Source: an uncultured SAR116 cluster alpha proteobacterium (GTDB lineage Bacteria > Pseudomonadota > Alphaproteobacteria > Puniceispirillales > Marisalimonadaceae). Taken from it: a stretch of DNA of 64,000 nucleotides. Shown here piece by piece: positions 8,040 to 16,626 of this stretch. The stretch covers positions 21,602-85,601 of the forward strand of contig CACIWG010000003.1 in NCBI GenBank assembly GCA_902590245.1, read 5' to 3'. Every line of letters starts with the position of its first letter. Within the stretch, counting starts at the first letter, position 1. The notes beneath the pieces are model-generated. The model had not been told where the DNA came from and did no database searches. It was given only the letters and a program-made list of their open reading frames with translations. The position numbers and the translations under genes were made by a program.

Positions 8040-9697
8040 TGAATCCTGCTAATATGAATGTTTATAATAGGTCTTATTGAAAATAATATTTTAATTTCTT
8101 TAGAAATGATTTTTTTTAATATATCACTCAAATCATCATCATCCGAAGTTTCCGATTCATTTAATCCTTCTATAAAATCTTCAATTTTTAAGCTTATCTC
8201 AAGAAGTGTATTTTTCATTTTTTCAGTCTTAGATATACCTATTTCAGACAATATTGGAACTGATATTAAATTACCTTTATTGTCTAAAACTATTGAAGCC
8301 ATCAAAATACCATTCCAAAGAGCTTGCTTTCTTAAAGAAAATTTATCATCCTTTAATGAAATAACTTTTTCTCCATCGAAAACTTTTGTGTCCATTTGAA
8401 TTCTATCAACACAGGTTGGATTATCATCTACAAATTCAAAAACATCACCATTTTTAGGAATTAAAATTTTTTTTACTTTACAAGAATTAGCAATTTCGGC
8501 GTTGGCTTTTAATTGATCAAAATTTCCATGAACAGGAATAACAGATTTTGGCTTTAGTAAAGTGTACATATCAATAATTTCATCCTTGCATGGATGGCCT
8601 GAAACGTGAATTGATTGATCATTATCTTCATTAAAAATATTTACATTTTTTTCCATAAACAAATATTCAACTTTTGAAATTTTTCTTTCATTTCCAGGTA
8701 TTTTTTTACTTGAAAATACAATCGAATCTTGATCATCTAGTTTAATTTTATCAATCTTACCAGATGCGATTCTAGTTAAAGATGAATTAGGTTCTCCTTG
8801 CGAACCAGAAGATATAATTAATAAATTTTTTTTAGGAAACTTTTCAATTTCATTAATAGCGTAAAAAGTGTAGTTTTTTTCAATAAGCCCAACATCGATA
8901 GCGGCTTCAATTGATCTTTTTATAGCTCTACCTAAAATGCATACTTTTTTTTTATTGATTTTTGCAATTTCTAGAATAGATTTAATTCTACTAATATTTG
9001 ATGAAAAGCATGTAATTATTATCAAGCCTTTACTTTTAGAAATTATTTTTCTTAGACCGTTGTAAGCATGATTTTCTGATAAAGTTGAACCATCAATTAA
9101 TGAATTTGTAGAATCACTAATAATAGTTGAAATTTTTAAATCCTTTAAACCTTTTAATTCATTGATAAATGGCTTTTCTCTTAAATTTTTAGCTCCATTA
9201 AGTTTCCAATCCCCTGTATGTAAAATGATATTTTTTTTTGTTTTGATTAACAAACTTACTGATTGAGGTACAGAATGAGAATTTTGAATAGCATTAATTT
9301 CAAATTCTTTTAAACGTATACTAGATTTCTTAGGATAATGCTTTAAGGTTAATTTGTTTTTGCTGCCATTATCTAATAATTTCTTTTTTAACATTGCTAA
9401 AGTAAATTCCGAACCCCAAATTGGACAATTAATTTCATCAACAAAATACTGTATAGCTCCATAATGGTCTTCATGAGCATGGGTTAAAAAAATTCCTAAA
9501 AGTTTATTTTTAATTTTTTTAATAAAATCAAAATCAGGCAAAAGTATATCAACTCCAATTTGAGTTTCATCAGGAAAAGCTATTCCAAGATCAACTAAGA
9601 TCCATTGATCATTAAATTGGTATAGGTTTGCATTCATCCCAATTTGTTCAGAACCACCTACAGGGATAAAGCCTAGATTATCTCTTTTAAATTTCAT
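8036..9697 (-). CDS. rnj: Ribonuclease J (metallo-beta-lactamase/beta-CASP family)
   Basis: Predicted 5'-3' exo/endoribonuclease for RNA maturation and decay (553 aa, family-typical). Metallo-beta-lactamase core with FLTHAHEDHYGAIQYF (HxHxDH zinc motif, about 69-84), HTGDWKLNG, and IISDSTNS. The beta-CASP insertion has SSGSQGEPNSSLTRIA, followed by IHVSGHPCKDEI and KSVIPVHGNFDQLKANAEIA. The C-terminal segment is the RNase J dimerisation/accessory region. Start ATG at 9697 overlaps coaX by 11 bp. Position after birA-coaX is typical of alphaproteobacteria. Confidence 0.93.
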   Translation of the reverse strand: MKFKRDNLGFIPVGGSEQIGMNANLYQFNDQWILVDLGIAFPDETQIGVDILLPDFDFIKKIKNKLLGIFLTHAHEDHYGAIQYFVDEINCPIWGSEFTLAMLKKKLLDNGSKNKLTLKHYPKKSSIRLKEFEINAIQNSHSVPQSVSLLIKTKKNIILHTGDWKLNGAKNLREKPFINELKGLKDLKISTIISDSTNSLIDGSTLSENHAYNGLRKIISKSKGLIIITCFSSNISRIKSILEIAKINKKKVCILGRAIKRSIEAAIDVGLIEKNYTFYAINEIEKFPKKNLLIISSGSQGEPNSSLTRIASGKIDKIKLDDQDSIVFSSKKIPGNERKISKVEYLFMEKNVNIFNEDNDQSIHVSGHPCKDEIIDMYTLLKPKSVIPVHGNFDQLKANAEIANSCKVKKILIPKNGDVFEFVDDNPTCVDRIQMDTKVFDGEKVISLKDDKFSLRKQALWNGILMASIVLDNKGNLISVPILSEIGISKTEKMKNTLLEISLKIEDFIEGLNESETSDDDDLSDILKKIISKEIKILFSIRPIINIHISRIQ

Positions 9698-10484
9698 GTA
9701 ATTTCTCTTGTGATAAATAATAATATGCTAAACCGTTTATTGTTAAATTTTGTTCAATTAGGTCAATAGATTTTATATTGTTTTTAAAAACCTGGCTTAA
9801 ACCACCTGTTGCAATTACTTTAGAGTTCGAATGATATTTTTTAAGTTTATTAATTAAACCTTCTATCATACATACATACCCCCAAAAAACACCTGACTCA
9901 ATAGCAGATATAGTACTTTTTCCTAATAAAGTATTTTTTTCATTATCAAGTGATTTTAGAGAAATTTTAGGTAACCTGGATGTTGATTTGTAAAGAGATT
10001 CAATTGATAAATTAACTCCTGGAGAAATTATACCACCTAAGTATGCTCCTTCTTTTCCAATAACATCAAAAGTCGTTGCAGTTCCAAAATCAATAATAAT
10101 TGCTGGATCAAATTTCATTTTCTTAACAGCAAACGCATTAATAAGTCTATCTTGTCCGGCTTCATTTGGGTTTTGTAAATTAATTTTAATATTTAATTTA
10201 TCTGGTTCTACTTTAAATATAGGCAGATCTAAATTATTTCGAAAATAAATTTCTATATTATATAATATCTCAGGAACAACAGAGGCAATTGCAACACCTT
10301 CTATTTTTTTTAAATTATAATTGTTAAATTTAAAACATTGATTTATTATTAAAGAATATTCATCAGGAGTTTTTTTTAAATCTGAAAATATTCTAAAAGA
10401 TTTAAGTAATTTGAATTTAAAGTCTGACCTTTCATAAATAGCAAAAACTGTATTTGTATTGCCAATATCAATAACTAAGAACAT
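9687..10484 (-). CDS. coaX: Type III pantothenate kinase
   Basis: Phosphorylates pantothenate, the first step of CoA synthesis. 265 aa. ASKHA-fold motifs: FLVIDIGNTNTVFAIYE (phosphate-1 loop), NEAGQDRLINAFAV, IIDFGTATTFDVIG, LGGIISPGVNLSIESLYKST and a C-terminal VIATGGLSQVF. All catalytic segments appear intact. Overlaps birA by 10 bp upstream and rnj by 11 bp downstream, indicating tight co-translation. Confidence 0.95.
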   Translation of the reverse strand: MFLVIDIGNTNTVFAIYERSDFKFKLLKSFRIFSDLKKTPDEYSLIINQCFKFNNYNLKKIEGVAIASVVPEILYNIEIYFRNNLDLPIFKVEPDKLNIKINLQNPNEAGQDRLINAFAVKKMKFDPAIIIDFGTATTFDVIGKEGAYLGGIISPGVNLSIESLYKSTSRLPKISLKSLDNEKNTLLGKSTISAIESGVFWGYVCMIEGLINKLKKYHSNSKVIATGGLSQVFKNNIKSIDLIEQNLTINGLAYYYLSQEKLHEI

Positions 10485-11218
10485 ATATTACCTGTTTTAA
10501 GGATAGTTTCACTAGATGTAAGATATAAATAATTATTATCATTTAACAATATTTTTAAATTTCCATCAGAATTAATGCCGATTATTTTACCAGATTTGAT
10601 CATTTTACCATGGTTAAAATTTATTTTCTTATTTAAAAAAGCTAAGTTTGAATTTATTTGATTCAAAAATGGATTAAGAAAATTTGATAACCAAATATTA
10701 TAATTTTTATAAAAAAATTCTAATAATTGTGTAGATAAAATTGATAGTTTAAGCTCACTTGTATTTATATGATTACTAAGGCAAGTGCTATTTATACCTG
10801 AAGTATACTCACCAGGATGTGAGTTTATATTTAATCCCACCCCAATTACGCAAAATTTTTCATACCTCTCCACAAGAATCCCCGAAACTTTTTTTGATTC
10901 AATTAAAATATCATTAGGCCATTTTATTTTAATTTGTTTTTTATTTAAACCTAATGATTTTATGAATTGTAATAAACTTAAACCAAAAATAATAGAAATC
11001 TGACTCAATTTGATAATTTCTACATTTGGTCTAATTAAAGTTGATAAAAAAAGGTTGCCAGGAATAGATGTCCATTTTTTTTTTCTAGTTCCCCTACCAC
11101 AAGTTTGGTTAATACTTAATAGAGAGTATCCCTCGGGGTAACCTTCGTTTGCTAATTTAATTAACGAAGAATTTGTACTTTTACATTCCTCAATTATCTG
11201 AAGGTTAATATTTATCAT
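10475..11218 (-). CDS. birA: Biotin--[acetyl-CoA carboxylase] ligase
   Basis: Attaches biotin to the biotin carboxyl carrier protein. 247 aa. Lacks the N-terminal helix-turn-helix of regulatory BirA, so it should be a ligase only. Conserved: ECKSTNSSLIKLA, NQTCGRGTRKKKW (biotinyl-AMP loop), LSTLIRP, IKWPNDILIESKKVSGILVE and VIGVGLNIN. The C-terminal beta-barrel (about 200-247) is short but present. Lies 4 bp after the nuoM/N hybrid ORF; nuoN-birA-coaX-rnj is a conserved alphaproteobacterial order. Confidence 0.93.
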   Translation of the reverse strand: MININLQIIEECKSTNSSLIKLANEGYPEGYSLLSINQTCGRGTRKKKWTSIPGNLFLSTLIRPNVEIIKLSQISIIFGLSLLQFIKSLGLNKKQIKIKWPNDILIESKKVSGILVERYEKFCVIGVGLNINSHPGEYTSGINSTCLSNHINTSELKLSILSTQLLEFFYKNYNIWLSNFLNPFLNQINSNLAFLNKKINFNHGKMIKSGKIIGINSDGNLKILLNDNNYLYLTSSETILKTGNICS

Positions 11219-11222
11219 AATC

Positions 11223-12212
11223 TTAAATTTTAATATTTGATATCATGTAATCAAATATAGGAAATAAAGCAAAAAACAAAACACTTACAAATAATGACAA
11301 ATTGATTAAAAAACTGATTTCTCTATTCCCATCAAAAATAAGTGGGGTATCTGAATTTTCAAAAAACATTACTCTTATAATTTTTAAATAATAAAATGCA
11401 GAAACAACTGAAAATAAAACACCTAAAGTAGCTAATATATAAAATCCACTATCTATTGCTGAAAAGAAAACTAGCCATTTGCCAAAAAAACCTGATAGTG
11501 GTGGAATTCCTGCTAAAGAAAACATGAAAATTAATAAACAAATTGACATAAATGGATGATCATTATATAGACCTTTTAAGTCTAATATTAATTCTATCGG
11601 TTTATCGTCTTTTTGAAGACTTAAAATAATAGCAAAGACACCAGTTAAAAGAAATAAGTAAATAATCAAGTAATACATTATTGCATGCAGACCTTTTTCA
11701 GAAAATGCAACCATACCAACTAAAATAAAACCCATATGGGCAATACTTGAATAAGCAATTAGCCTTTTTAAATTTTTTTGAACAATCGCTCCAATAGATC
11801 CAACTAACATAGATGATAAAGATAAAACGATAATCAAATCAGAAAGATTACCATGAATGCCAGAAAAAACTCTATAAATTAAATAGATAAAAATACCAAG
11901 AATTGAAATTTTTGGAGCTGTAGCAATAAAAAAAGTAATTGGAGAAGGAGTGCCCTCATAGACATCAGGAGCCCACTCATAAAACTCTGAAAATTGATAT
12001 TGTTTTTCAGTGTAATTAAATTTTAAACACAAGAGTAATGTCATCAGAAGTGTCATTATACTTGTCCATAAAGATACCAATTTAATATTAGTAATTGAAT
12101 TTTTTAAAATTTTACCTTCTTGATCAATTTTATTAGGTATTAAAAGTACTAAGAAAGCCCCAAATATTGGAAGGAAAATTAAAATACTTAATATTGGCCA
12201 ATTTTCAATCAT
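11223..12212 (-). CDS. Chimeric NuoM(N-terminus)-NuoN(C-terminus) ORF; complex I antiporter-like subunit remnant/fusion
   Basis: 329 aa; intact NuoM and NuoN are each about 480-510 aa. Residues 1-80 (MIENWPILSILIFLPIFGAF ... QYQFSEFYEW) match the NuoM N-terminus as I know it: two membrane helices, then the segment before the NuoM quinol-channel core. From about residue 80 the protein becomes NuoN: WAPDVYEGTPSPITFF, ATAPKISILG (Lys101), LKRLIAYSSIAHMGF, FSLAGIPPLSGFFGKW (Lys245) and SAFYYLKIIRVMFF up to the NuoN C-terminus. The NuoM core and C-terminus and roughly the first half of NuoN are absent. The junction is near 11970-11980 and is in frame. Spacing to nuoL (1 bp) and birA (4 bp) is normal. 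Either a real deletion fusing nuoM to nuoN or an assembly join. Identity of both halves comes from remembered family sequences, not an alignment. Confidence 0.8.
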   Translation of the reverse strand: MIENWPILSILIFLPIFGAFLVLLIPNKIDQEGKILKNSITNIKLVSLWTSIMTLLMTLLLCLKFNYTEKQYQFSEFYEWAPDVYEGTPSPITFFIATAPKISILGIFIYLIYRVFSGIHGNLSDLIIVLSLSSMLVGSIGAIVQKNLKRLIAYSSIAHMGFILVGMVAFSEKGLHAIMYYLIIYLFLLTGVFAIILSLQKDDKPIELILDLKGLYNDHPFMSICLLIFMFSLAGIPPLSGFFGKWLVFFSAIDSGFYILATLGVLFSVVSAFYYLKIIRVMFFENSDTPLIFDGNREISFLINLSLFVSVLFFALFPIFDYMISNIKI

Positions 12213-12213
12213 T

Positions 12214-14148
12214 TTAATTTACTTGTAAATTATATAAAAGAATTAACGTTAATAATGCTAATCCAATAAACATACTAAATGAATAGTGATAAACATAACC
12301 TGTATGGATTTTTGAACTAATCTTAGAAAGGGAAAACACTTTTGAACTAATACCATTGGGGCCTAAGCCATCAATGATTTTTTTATCAATAATATTCCAA
12401 CAAAATATACTTATCATTTTTATTGGTTTAACAAACATATAATTATAAATTTCATCAAAAAACCACTTGTTATAAAATAAAGTATGTAAAATTTTAAATG
12501 TATTAGATACTTTACTCGGCAAATCTGGGATTAAAACGTAAAAAACTGTGGCAATTGAAATTCCAACAATTGCCAAAACTATTGGTAATAATTTTACCCA
12601 TTTTGGAACATTGTGAGCATTATAAATTGCGTCATTTCCAGTCAAGATGAAGATAGAGTTTGACCAAAAATAATCCCAATTAACACCAATAAACATTTCC
12701 TTAAAAAACCAACCGGAAAAAACGGCTCCAAAAGCAAGTATAAATAAAGGCAATAACATTACTAAAGGACTTTCGTGAATTTTGTCATATGTAGATTTAC
12801 TACCTTTAAAATTACCATGAAAAGTTAAATAGATAAGTCTCCATGAGTAAAAAGCTGTTAAAACTGCCGCTAAACATCCACAAATAAACGCGAAATAACC
12901 TATTTGAGAATCTGATGCAAAAGCTACTTCTAGTATCATATCTTTTGAATAATAACCTGCAAAAAAAGGTATTCCAGCTAATGCAAGCGAACCTATCCAA
13001 ATCAAAATATAAGTAACAGGTAATTTTTTGAAGCAACCACCCATTTTTCTCATATCTTGTTCATTTGATAAGCCATGAATAACTGAACCTGCTCCTAAAA
13101 ATAAAAGAGCTTTAAAAAATGCATGTGTAGTTAAATGAAACATAGCTGCTGGATAAGCTGACAAACCGACAGCGAAAAACATATATCCTAATTGAGAACA
13201 GGTTGAATATGCTATAACTCTTTTTATATCAAATTGAGTTAAAGCAATTGTAGATGCAAACAAAGCAGTCAAAGCTCCAATTAATGTTATAAAAGTAAGA
13301 ACACCTGGGGCATATTCAAAAAGAGGTGATAATTTACACACCATAAAAACACCAGCTGTAACCATTGTTGCAGCATGTATTAATGCTGAAACTGGAGTTG
13401 GACCTTCCATGGCATCAGGTAACCATGTATGTAAAAAAAGTTGAGCAGATTTTCCCATTGCCCCGATAAAAAGTAAAAAACATGACAATTCAATAACGTT
13501 TAATTTATTATCAAAAAAAACGATACTTACATCCATCATAGAGGGAGCTAACTCAAAAATTCTTTCAAACATTATTGTATCAAAATAAGTATAAACAAAA
13601 ATCAAACCCAAAATAAAACCTAGATCTCCTACCCTATTCACTAAGAAAGCTTTTACTGCAGCTGATGTAGCACTTTTTTTATTATACCAAAATCCAATCA
13701 GCAAATATGATGCAACACCTACACCCTCCCAACCAAAAAATAGTTGTAAAAGATTATTTGATGAAACAAGCATTAACATTGCAAATGTAAAAAATGATAA
13801 ATATGCCATAAACCTAGCTTTTGATTTATCATGCGACATATAACCTACAGAATATAAATGAACCATTGCAGAAACAGTGTTAACGACCAAAAACATAACA
13901 CAACTTAAAGTATCAAAATTAAACTCCCATAGAGCTCTAAATTCTCCAGAATTTATCCATGAAAGACTTGCACCTTCAAAATCGTTTTTCAAAATAGCTA
14001 TATCATAAAAGGCGATCCAAGAAATTATCATTGATAAAAACAAACAAGAAATTGAAACGATATATGTAGGTATTGAAGAAAATCTATTTCCTAAACTCCA
14101 GGAAAGGATAGCTCCAATTAAGGGAAGAAATATAATTAAATTATACAT
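12214..14148 (-). CDS. nuoL: NADH-quinone oxidoreductase subunit L
   Basis: Largest antiporter-like membrane subunit of complex I (644 aa), the distal proton-pumping module. Conserved: MVHLYSVGYMSHD, FFGWEGVGVASYLLIGFW, HTWLPDAMEGPTPVSALIHAATMVTAGVF (Lys/Glu/His channel region) and KRVIAYSTCSQLGYMFFAVG. The C-terminal part retains the long lateral-helix region and the last membrane helix (about 615-640). That lateral helix normally packs along NuoM and NuoN, which makes the hybrid gene immediately downstream notable. Follows nuoK by 1 bp. Confidence 0.97.
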   Translation of the reverse strand: MYNLIIFLPLIGAILSWSLGNRFSSIPTYIVSISCLFLSMIISWIAFYDIAILKNDFEGASLSWINSGEFRALWEFNFDTLSCVMFLVVNTVSAMVHLYSVGYMSHDKSKARFMAYLSFFTFAMLMLVSSNNLLQLFFGWEGVGVASYLLIGFWYNKKSATSAAVKAFLVNRVGDLGFILGLIFVYTYFDTIMFERIFELAPSMMDVSIVFFDNKLNVIELSCFLLFIGAMGKSAQLFLHTWLPDAMEGPTPVSALIHAATMVTAGVFMVCKLSPLFEYAPGVLTFITLIGALTALFASTIALTQFDIKRVIAYSTCSQLGYMFFAVGLSAYPAAMFHLTTHAFFKALLFLGAGSVIHGLSNEQDMRKMGGCFKKLPVTYILIWIGSLALAGIPFFAGYYSKDMILEVAFASDSQIGYFAFICGCLAAVLTAFYSWRLIYLTFHGNFKGSKSTYDKIHESPLVMLLPLFILAFGAVFSGWFFKEMFIGVNWDYFWSNSIFILTGNDAIYNAHNVPKWVKLLPIVLAIVGISIATVFYVLIPDLPSKVSNTFKILHTLFYNKWFFDEIYNYMFVKPIKMISIFCWNIIDKKIIDGLGPNGISSKVFSLSKISSKIHTGYVYHYSFSMFIGLALLTLILLYNLQVN

Positions 14149-14149
14149 A

Positions 14150-14476
14150 TCATCCTTTCAAAGTATTGATTTCTTTTACATCAATGGAGCCTTTATTTCT
14201 AAAATACACTACTAGAATTGCAAGCCCAATGGCAGCCTCTGCCGCAGCTACAGTTAATATAAACAATGAAAAGATTTGGCCTGTTAAATCATTTGAAAAG
14301 TATGAAAAAGCAATAAAATTTATGTTAACTCCTAATAAAATCAATTCAATCGACATCAAAATGCTTATAACATTTTTTCTATTTAAAAAAATACCAATAA
14401 CACCTAATAAGAAAATTAATGAAGAAAGAATTAAGTAGTGATTAATTAATATTGGAAGATTAAAAAATTCAAGCAT
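14150..14476 (-). CDS. nuoK: NADH-quinone oxidoreductase subunit K
   Basis: Small three-helix complex I membrane subunit (108 aa; family about 100). Helix 1 at about 10-29; helix 2 [21 protein letters not shown] carries the conserved Glu; helix 3 [22 protein letters not shown] carries the second Glu. These acidic residues belong to the central proton axis. The ATG at 14476 shares one base with the nuoJ stop. Confidence 0.96.
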   Translation of the reverse strand: MLEFFNLPILINHYLILSSLIFLLGVIGIFLNRKNVISILMSIELILLGVNINFIAFSYFSNDLTGQIFSLFILTVAAAEAAIGLAILVVYFRNKGSIDVKEINTLKG

Positions 14477-15075
14477 TACGCACCTTCATTATTTTTTACG
14501 CTAACTACTTCAATAACATCCTCTTTTTTGGTGTCAACTTGGTTCTTTATGATTTGCTTTTTTATACCTTGTCTTTTTCTAAGAGTTAAAACGATTGCCC
14601 CAATCATGGCTACAAGAAGAATAACTCCACACATTTGAAATAATAACGCAAAATCAGTGTACAAAATGTTACCAAGAGAAATTGTATTATTTTTTTGTTC
14701 TAAATTCTGAGTATTTGATAATTTTTCAAGAGTTGAATTGTCTATAATCAAAAAGTACAGAAATTCTACTAATATAATAGAACCTAAAATTACTGAAAGT
14801 GGTTTAAATTTTAAAAATTTTGATTTTTTTTCTTCAATAGTAATATTTAGCATCATAACTACAAACAAAAATAAAACAGCTACTGCACCAACATAGACTA
14901 CTATCAATAGCATTGCTAAAAACTCAGCATTTAGAAATAAAAATAAAATAGCAGAATTAATAAATGCAAGAATTAAATAAAGAACACAATATACTGGATT
15001 TTTAGACGTAATTACACCAATTGATGACAATATTACAAAAAAAGAAAAAATATAAAATAATATTGAATAGTACAT
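14476..15075 (-). CDS. nuoJ: NADH-quinone oxidoreductase subunit J
   Basis: Complex I membrane subunit (199 aa) with five predicted helices. The hallmark [29 protein letters not shown] (helix 3, pi-bulge region) is intact, as is the last helix before the [12 protein letters not shown] basic tail. The C-terminal 35 residues are charged and variable. Encoded 6 bp after nuoI and immediately before nuoK, as in all standard nuo operons. Confidence 0.95.
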   Translation of the reverse strand: MYYSILFYIFSFFVILSSIGVITSKNPVYCVLYLILAFINSAILFLFLNAEFLAMLLIVVYVGAVAVLFLFVVMMLNITIEEKKSKFLKFKPLSVILGSIILVEFLYFLIIDNSTLEKLSNTQNLEQKNNTISLGNILYTDFALLFQMCGVILLVAMIGAIVLTLRKRQGIKKQIIKNQVDTKKEDVIEVVSVKNNEGA

Positions 15076-15081
15076 AAAATT

Positions 15082-15576
15082 CTACTTATAAGGCGAATCT
15101 ATTTTCTGAGCTAATGCAATCTGTTCTTCCCATCTATCTCCATTGGCTAACAATTTTTCTTTATCATAAAAAAGTTCTTCCCTAGTTTCCGTAGCGAACT
15201 CAAAATTTGGCCCTTCAACAATAGCGTCAACAGGACAAGCCTCAGCACAAAATCCACAATATATACACTTTGTCATATCTATATCATACCTAGTTGTTCT
15301 TCGACTACCATCTTCTCTTGGCTCTGCTTCAATTTTAATGGCTTGCGCAGGACATATAGCTTCACATAATTTACATGCAATACATCTTTCCTCACCATTT
15401 GGGTACCTTCTTAAAGCATGTTCACCTCTAAAACGAGGAGAAAGCTTACCTTTTTCATAAGGATAATTAATTGTAACCTTCTTCTTAAATAAATATTTGA
15501 AAGTAAGAAAAAGACCTTTAAATATTTCTATAAGAAAATATTTTTTTAAGTCATCTATTATATTTTTAAATTTCAT
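15082..15576 (-). CDS. nuoI: NADH-quinone oxidoreductase subunit I (two 4Fe-4S clusters)
   Basis: Ferredoxin-like subunit carrying clusters N6a and N6b toward the quinone site. Two intact CxxCxxCxxxCP motifs: [16 protein letters not shown] and [17 protein letters not shown] chose the ATG at 15576 (164 aa) over the track's TTG at 15609 because the ATG has a GAGG Shine-Dalgarno five bases upstream, fits the usual family length, and avoids a 26-bp overlap with nuo[19 protein letters not shown] is the typical lead-in. Confidence 0.95.
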   Translation of the reverse strand: MKFKNIIDDLKKYFLIEIFKGLFLTFKYLFKKKVTINYPYEKGKLSPRFRGEHALRRYPNGEERCIACKLCEAICPAQAIKIEAEPREDGSRRTTRYDIDMTKCIYCGFCAEACPVDAIVEGPNFEFATETREELFYDKEKLLANGDRWEEQIALAQKIDSPYK

Positions 15577-15583
15577 AACAACC

Positions 15584-16624
15584 TCATATGCTTTTTGGCA
15601 AAATGTCAAAAAAAACTAAAAATCCTGCAGTAAGTACAACCCAAATAAGAGAAAAAGGAAGAAAAATTTTCCAACCTAATCTCATCAATTGGTCATATCT
15701 GTATCTTGGTGTAGACGCTCTGACCCACAAAAAGATAAATAAAATAAAAATAATTTTTATAATGAACCAAATTACACCAGGAACTTCATTTAGAGGATAT
15801 ACATCAATTATTGGCAACCAACCACCTAAAAACAAAGTAACTGTCAATGCACTCATTAGAATCATATTTGCGTATTCTCCTAGAAAAAACAAAGCAAATG
15901 ACATTGAAGAATATTCTACAAAGTATCCAGCCACTAATTCAGATTCTCCTTCTGGCAGATCAAAAGGTGCTCTATTAGTTTCGGCAAGTACAGATATAAA
16001 AAACATTACAAACATTGGAAGAAGAGGTATTGCAAACCAAACATTTTTTTGTGCATTTACAATATCGGTTAAGTTTAAAGATCCAGCGCATAATAAAACT
16101 GTTATAATAATTAAACCAATTGAAACTTCATATGAAACCATTTGCGCAGCAGATCTTAAAGCACCTAAAAAAGCATATTTAGAATTGCTAGCCCAACCGG
16201 CAATAATAATTCCATAAACAGCTAATGAAGAAACTGCAAATAAATAAAGTATTCCAACATTTATATCTGCTAATACGTTATTTTCATCAAAAGGAATAAC
16301 GGCCCAAGCAATTAGAGCTAAAATAAATGTAATCATTGGTGCTAATAAGAATAAAAATTTATTAGCCTCTCTTGGAATAATAGTCTCTTTGGACATTAAT
16401 TTAAGGGCATCAGCAAAAGGTTGAAATAAACCAAATGGACCAACTACATTAGGGCCTTTTCTCAATTGCATTAATCCGATAACTCTTCTTTCAGCAAGTG
16501 TCAAATAAGCAACACTAATTAACAAAGGCAAAACGATAGCAAGTAATTTTAAGATAATAATAATAAAATAAGAAAAGTCACTATGTCCAAAAACACTAAT
16601 TCCAAAATCGTTTATAAAATTCAT
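15584..16624 (-). CDS. nuoH: NADH-quinone oxidoreductase subunit H
   Basis: Membrane subunit (346 aa, about eight helices) lining the quinone chamber. Conserved: [80 protein letters not shown] and the late [18 protein letters not shown]. All key acidic loops of the E-channel are present. 2 bp gap to nuoG, 7 bp to nuoI. Confidence 0.97.
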   Translation of the reverse strand: MNFINDFGISVFGHSDFSYFIIIILKLLAIVLPLLISVAYLTLAERRVIGLMQLRKGPNVVGPFGLFQPFADALKLMSKETIIPREANKFLFLLAPMITFILALIAWAVIPFDENNVLADINVGILYLFAVSSLAVYGIIIAGWASNSKYAFLGALRSAAQMVSYEVSIGLIIITVLLCAGSLNLTDIVNAQKNVWFAIPLLPMFVMFFISVLAETNRAPFDLPEGESELVAGYFVEYSSMSFALFFLGEYANMILMSALTVTLFLGGWLPIIDVYPLNEVPGVIWFIIKIIFILFIFLWVRASTPRYRYDQLMRLGWKIFLPFSLIWVVLTAGFLVFFDILPKSI

Positions 16625-16626
16625 AA

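Noticed and set aside
11223-12212. Simple explanation as a 5'-truncated nuoN with a wrong start
   Set aside because: The first 80 residues are not NuoN-like but carry the NuoM N-terminal pattern, with normal spacing to nuoL, so a chimera fits better than a plain truncation.
15588-16217. 209-aa plus-strand ORF opposite nuoH
   Set aside because: Fully antisense to the conserved nuoH; no family motifs, and its composition mirrors membrane-helix codons read backwards.
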